Below, in pieces: positions 60,693-64,000 of a stretch of 64,000 nucleotides of DNA. Where the stretch lies: assembly GCF_003259315.1 (NCBI RefSeq), contig NZ_QLLT01000013.1, positions 1 through 64,000 on the forward strand, read 5' to 3'. The notes under the pieces are model-generated. The model did no database searches, was not told the origin of the DNA, and worked only from the letters and a program-made list of their open reading frames with translations. The position numbers and the translations under genes are program-made. Source of the stretch: Kitasatospora sp. SolWspMP-SS2h. Lineage in GTDB: Bacteria > Actinomycetota > Actinomycetes > Streptomycetales > Streptomycetaceae. Every line of letters starts with the position of its first letter. Position 1 is the first letter of the stretch.

Positions 60693-61397
60693 ATGAGTGA
60701 GAAGCCCCGCAGCGCCGCCCCGGACGGCCCCCCGCCGCCCGAGCCCGCCTCGTTCCTAGCCGCCGCGGCGGCACTGGCCGCCATCGACGACGCCGTCCGC
60801 ACCGCCCACGCCCCCGCGTCCCGGCCCCCGGCCGCCGCCACCGCCCCTGACGCGCGCCCAGGGCCCGAGCAGGCCCTGGCCGCGCTGCTGCTGCTGCGCG
60901 AACTGCGCACCGAACTCGCCGGCTGGGAGGCCGGCCTGGTGGAGACCGCCCGGGAAGCCGGCGCCACCTGGGCCGACCTCGCCCACCCCATGGGCGTGGC
61001 CAGCCGCCAGGCCGCCGAGAACCGCTACCTGCGCCTCAAACCCGCCACCGGCCGCGGCAGCGGGACGCGGACCGCCACCGGCGCCGAACGCGTCAAGGCC
61101 GTCCGCGACCGCCGCGCCGCCGACCGCACGGTCACCACCTGGGCCCGCGACCACGCCGCCGAACTGCGCGTCCTCGCCGCCCAGCTGACCGCCACCCCCC
61201 TCCCCCGCGACGCCCGCCCGGCCCAAGCCGCCCTCACCACCGCCCTCGGCGCCACCGACCCCGCCGACCTCCTCCCGCCCCTCACCGCCATCCGCCCCCA
61301 CCTCGACACCGGCCAGAACGACCTCGCCACCCGCCTCGACACCCTCCTCCACCACACCGCCCGCCTCCGCGACAGCAGCGACCGCCGCCGCGCCTGA
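60693..61397 (+). CDS. Probable HSP18/hsp20 transcriptional regulator
   Basis: 234 residues. Central segment GWEAGLVETAREAGATWADLAHPMGVASRQAAENRYLRLK looks like a helix-turn-helix, preceded by an Ala-rich helical part (ALAALLLLRELRTELA) and followed by a long helical C-terminus. Streptomycete proteins with this layout next to hsp20 are commonly called HSP18 regulators. ATG at 60693 has no ribosome binding site but a -10 just upstream. Probably represses both itself and hsp20 through the shared dyad. Confidence 0.8.
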   Translation: MSEKPRSAAPDGPPPPEPASFLAAAAALAAIDDAVRTAHAPASRPPAAATAPDARPGPEQALAALLLLRELRTELAGWEAGLVETAREAGATWADLAHPMGVASRQAAENRYLRLKPATGRGSGTRTATGAERVKAVRDRRAADRTVTTWARDHAAELRVLAAQLTATPLPRDARPAQAALTTALGATDPADLLPPLTAIRPHLDTGQNDLATRLDTLLHHTARLRDSSDRRRA

Positions 61398-62182
61398 CGC
61401 CGTCGCCGCCACCGGGGAGGGCGGGTGGCGGCGGATGTTCACCGGAGACGACGCCGTCGGGAGGTCGGGCCGTGGGGAACCGGCTCCGACCGCGTCGGTG
61501 TGGAGGATCGGCTCAGCGGACTTGCCGGACCCGTTCTTCGCGGCCGCCGTCGATGCGGACGAGGAGGACGCGGTGAGTGGCCTGAGCGGTGGGTGGCCTG
61601 AGCGGCGGACGTCGTGGCGCACGATCTCGCACCCGGTGGTCGTCCCACCTGCGGCCACCGGTCGGTCTGCGTGCCGGCCCAGGTGGGAGGGGCGACAGGA
61701 GCGCGGGGGCGGGAACCGGAGCACGTGGCGCCGAACGGCGGCCGCACCTACGGCAGTTGGGCTCCTGCCCCGGTGGACGCGGGCGGGCGGTGGAGGGCGG
61801 GCGGGGTGGGCGCGTCCGGGGCCGGCTCCAGGAACGGGGAGCGGTCGACGGACAGGGGGCGCGGGTGTCCGCCTGCCGGGAGGGCCTGGTCGGCTGCGGG
61901 TTCGGAGAAGGCCAGCCCCAGGGGGCGGCGGTCGGGACTCATGGGCCCAGTCTGCCCTACCGCCGCCGGACGGCCCGCGTCCGGCCGCTCCGTTCGCGCG
62001 GCGGCGGGTGCGGCTGTTGTCCTGCCGGACCTCGACGGTCGCGCGTCGCGGGCCGCCCCGGGCGGGCTGAGCGCCCGGGGCACCGGTGGGGTCGGACGCC
62101 GTGACCGACCGGCCCGGGGTGCGGTCGGATTCCGGCTCCGGCTGAAGTACCGGGCAGCGGCCAGGCGTTGGGGGCGGGGTGC
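61398..62182. other. 785-bp convergent gap
   Basis: No supported gene. A 10-bp hairpin at 62055-62081 likely ends the transcript of the regulator at 62183. The rest is GC-rich without start signals. Confidence 0.4.
62055..62081 (-). terminator. 10-bp GC hairpin
   Basis: GCCCCGGGCG (62055-62064) pairs with CGCCCGGGGC (62072-62081) over a 7-nt loop, 102 bp past the stop of the regulator gene. Confidence 0.5.
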
Positions 62183-63073
62183 TCAGGCGCCGGTGGCCGC
62201 GTCGGCGGCGGAGTCGTCGCGGGAGGTCCAAGCCGGGGCGGCGCCGACCAGGGAGTCGAGGCGTTCCAGGCGCTGGGTGGTGGCGGCGTCGGTGGGGGTC
62301 ATGACGACGATCCGGGCGTCCCGGGCCCGGTCCAGCCACAGGCTCTGGAACTGGACGTCGAGGGTGCCGACGCGCGGGGACTGGTAGCGGCGCAGCTGGG
62401 TGCGGTCGCCGACGACCTCGTACGACTCCCAGTGCCGCACGAAGTCCGGGGACTCCTGGCGCAGCCGGGTGATCAGGGCGTTCCAGCGGGGGTCGTCGCG
62501 GTGTTCGGGCTGGCGGGTGCGGAGCTTGGCGGTGATCTCGCGCAGGACGGTGTCCTCGTCGAGCAGGCTGTTGCGCCAGCTCGGTTCGGTGAACATCAGC
62601 CAGGCGCAGTTGCGTTCCTCGACCGGGTAGGCGTCCAGGTCGGCGAACAGGTAGCGGTAGGTGCGGTTGGCGGCGACCAGGTCGTAGCAGTCGGTCTGCA
62701 CGGCGGCCGGGTACGGCAGCAGTTTGGCCAGCAGGGCGGTGTGCTCGGGGCGCAGGTCGATCGGCGGCCCCGGCTCGGCGGCCGTGCCGCGGCCCGCGAG
62801 CGCCATCAGGTGCCGGTGCTCGGCGGCGTCCAGGCGCAGGACCCGCGCGACCGCGTCCAGGACCTGGTCGGACGCGTTCTTGGCCCGTCCCTGTTCGAGC
62901 CAGGTGTACCAGGTGACCCCGACGCCGGCGAGCTGCGCGACCTCCTCGCGCCGCAGGCCGGGCGTGCGGCGGCGGCCGGCCGCGGGCAGGCCCACGTCGC
63001 CGGGGGTGAGGCGGGCGCGGCGGGCGCGCAGGAAGGCGCCGAGGGCGCTGCGGTCGGGCGTCGAGGTGGTCAC
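62183..63073 (-). CDS. XRE-family regulator with MmyB-like ligand domain
   Basis: 296 residues. LGAFLRARRARLTPGDVGLP, GLRREEVAQLAGVGVTWYTWLEQGR (helix-turn-helix), then VAANRTYRYLFADLDAYPVEERNCAWLMFTEPSWR (MmyB-like). GTG at 63073. Divergent from an MFS transporter gene; repeats of CTGGTACC in the gap are its likely operator. Third regulator of this type in the window. Confidence 0.92.
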   Translation of the reverse strand: MTTSTPDRSALGAFLRARRARLTPGDVGLPAAGRRRTPGLRREEVAQLAGVGVTWYTWLEQGRAKNASDQVLDAVARVLRLDAAEHRHLMALAGRGTAAEPGPPIDLRPEHTALLAKLLPYPAAVQTDCYDLVAANRTYRYLFADLDAYPVEERNCAWLMFTEPSWRNSLLDEDTVLREITAKLRTRQPEHRDDPRWNALITRLRQESPDFVRHWESYEVVGDRTQLRRYQSPRVGTLDVQFQSLWLDRARDARIVVMTPTDAATTQRLERLDSLVGAAPAWTSRDDSAADAATGA

Positions 63074-63115
63074 CGCCCCAGTGTCGCGGCTCGCGGCGGG
63101 CGGATCCAGGTGGTG

Positions 63116-63149
63116 CTGGTACCCGTATGACCAGGCTCCTGGTACCAGG
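63116..63149. promoter_or_regulatory. Operator candidate: CTGGTACC repeats
   Basis: CTGGTACC at 63116-63123 and 63139-63146 (23 bp apart, about two helical turns); the second lies inside the 12-bp palindrome CCTGGTACCAGG (63138-63149). Confidence 0.6.
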
Positions 63150-63175
63150 ATCGGGCGGGGCGCAGGGTCGTGGTC

Positions 63176-64000
63176 ATGACCGCACAGACCGTTCCCCTCA
63201 CCCGTCCCGTGGTGCCACGTCCGGCGCGCGCCCTCACCGGCGGCGGCCTCGCCGTCCTGCTGCTCGCCTACCTGCCCGTGAACATGACGTTCGGGTCGGT
63301 CAACCTGCTCGAACCCGCGATCACCGCGGACCTCGGGGTGAGCGTGTCGGGCGGGCAGCTCGTGCTGTCCGCGTACACCACCGCGTTCGCCGCGACCCTC
63401 GTCGTCGCGGGGCGCCTGGGCGACCGGTTCGGGCGGCGGCGGCTGCTCGCGGCCGGGGTCGGCGCGTTCGGCGCGGCCTCGGTGCTGGCCGCGCTCGCGC
63501 CGGACCTGGCCGTCCTGGTGGTGCTGCGCGCCGTGCTGGGCGCCGCCGCCGGGCTGTTCACCCCGCAGGTGCTGTCCACCATCCAGTCCACGGCGCCCGG
63601 ACGGCTGCGGGCGCTGGGCGTCACGCTGTTCGCCGCCGTCAGCGGCATCGCCACCGTCACCGGCCAGCTGCTGGCGGGCGCGGTGGCGCAGGCGGCCGGC
63701 GAGCACTGGGGCTGGCGGCTGGTCCAGGTGCTCACCGGGGCGCTGGGCGCGGCGGCGCTGCTCGCCCTGCGCACCGTGCCCGAGTCGCGCTCGACGGCCC
63801 CGCTGGCGCTCGACCTGCGCGGGGCCGCGCTGCTCGGCACCGGCCTGCTCCTCGTCGTGGTGCCGCTGACCCTCGGCACCTCCGCGGGCGGCCCGGCCCC
63901 GGTGTCCGTGATGCTGGCCGCGGGCGCCGCGGTGCTCGCCGTCTTCGCCCGCTCGCAGCGCGCCGCCGAGCGCCGCGGCGAACTGCCCGTCGTGCCGCCG
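63176..64000 (+). CDS. MFS drug-efflux-type transporter (truncated by window end)
   Basis: At least 275 residues, open to the window end. Helices alternate with short loops: LAVLLLAYLPVNMTFGSVNL, LSAYTTAFAATLVVAGRLGDRFGRRRLL (MFS motif A GRLGDRFGRR), LAVLVVLRAVLGAAAGLF and a further half. DHA2/DHA1-like efflux pumps look like this. ATG at 63176. Divergent XRE regulator gene suggests ligand-induced expression. Confidence 0.9.
   Translation, partial: MTAQTVPLTRPVVPRPARALTGGGLAVLLLAYLPVNMTFGSVNLLEPAITADLGVSVSGGQLVLSAYTTAFAATLVVAGRLGDRFGRRRLLAAGVGAFGAASVLAALAPDLAVLVVLRAVLGAAAGLFTPQVLSTIQSTAPGRLRALGVTLFAAVSGIATVTGQLLAGAVAQAAGEHWGWRLVQVLTGALGAAALLALRTVPESRSTAPLALDLRGAALLGTGLLLVVVPLTLGTSAGGPAPVSVMLAAGAAVLAVFARSQRAAERRGELPVVPP

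Overview
The window is 64 kb of very GC-rich actinobacterial chromosome. A Wbl (WhiB-like) regulator, many anti-sigma/antagonist proteins, frequent GTG and TTG starts, 4-bp gene overlaps and an isorenieratene-type carotenoid cluster point to Streptomycetaceae (Streptomyces or Kitasatospora). This is judged from protein content, not from a database match. No tRNA, rRNA, CRISPR array, insertion sequence or phage gene was seen. The gene mix (stress signalling, secreted proteins, pigment, decayed genes) suits a chromosome arm rather than the core.

Region 1 (1-17.4 kb) opens with a decayed CdtB-like nuclease/lectin toxin gene, a GlsB-type membrane protein and a Wbl protein. A dense partner-switching island follows (4.8-16.9 kb): three HATPase_c anti-sigma-type kinases, three STAS antagonists and two SpoIIE/PP2C phosphatases, with no cognate sigma factor in the window. 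Its centrepiece is a translationally coupled three-gene operon (13775-16862): PAS-GAF-SpoIIE phosphatase, cobalamin-binding protein, STAS protein. The cobalamin protein carries the W-x9-EH signature and the His spacing of CarH-type B12 photoreceptors but has no DNA-binding domain.

Region 2 (18.4-28.5 kb) holds an ECF sigma factor, a frameshifted lipoprotein gene, GPP34, catalase, an esterase, an amidohydrolase, a 14-bp tandem repeat array and small secreted proteins. Region 3 (28.6-42.7 kb) holds a four-gene overlapping operon (acyl-CoA dehydrogenase-like, PIG-L deacetylase, methyltransferase, glycosyltransferase), ferritin, a full-length acyl-CoA dehydrogenase, a spore-photoproduct-lyase family radical SAM protein, a PI-PLC-like secreted protein, PRC-barrel, PPK2, two SDR proteins, a fourth HATPase and a VOC protein.

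Region 4 (42.9-45.9 kb) is a peptide-like operon: a 68-residue ORF, an intergenic hairpin, then two unrecognised enzymes or binding proteins and a class C beta-lactamase-fold hydrolase, all overlapping. Region 5 (46-56 kb) has a divergent XRE regulator/SDR pair and the carotenoid cluster crtE-crtI-crtB-Rieske (plus) facing crtY-crtU (minus); crtT and the lit regulators are not seen. Region 6 (56-64 kb) holds a secreted beta-hairpin protein paired with a ricin-fold lectin, tandem DUF2267 genes, hsp20 divergent from its probable regulator, and an XRE regulator divergent from an MFS transporter that runs off the end.

Several unlinked loci share a light/oxidation theme: the B12 photoreceptor-like operon, a photoproduct lyase homologue, carotenoids and catalase. 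That link is inference.
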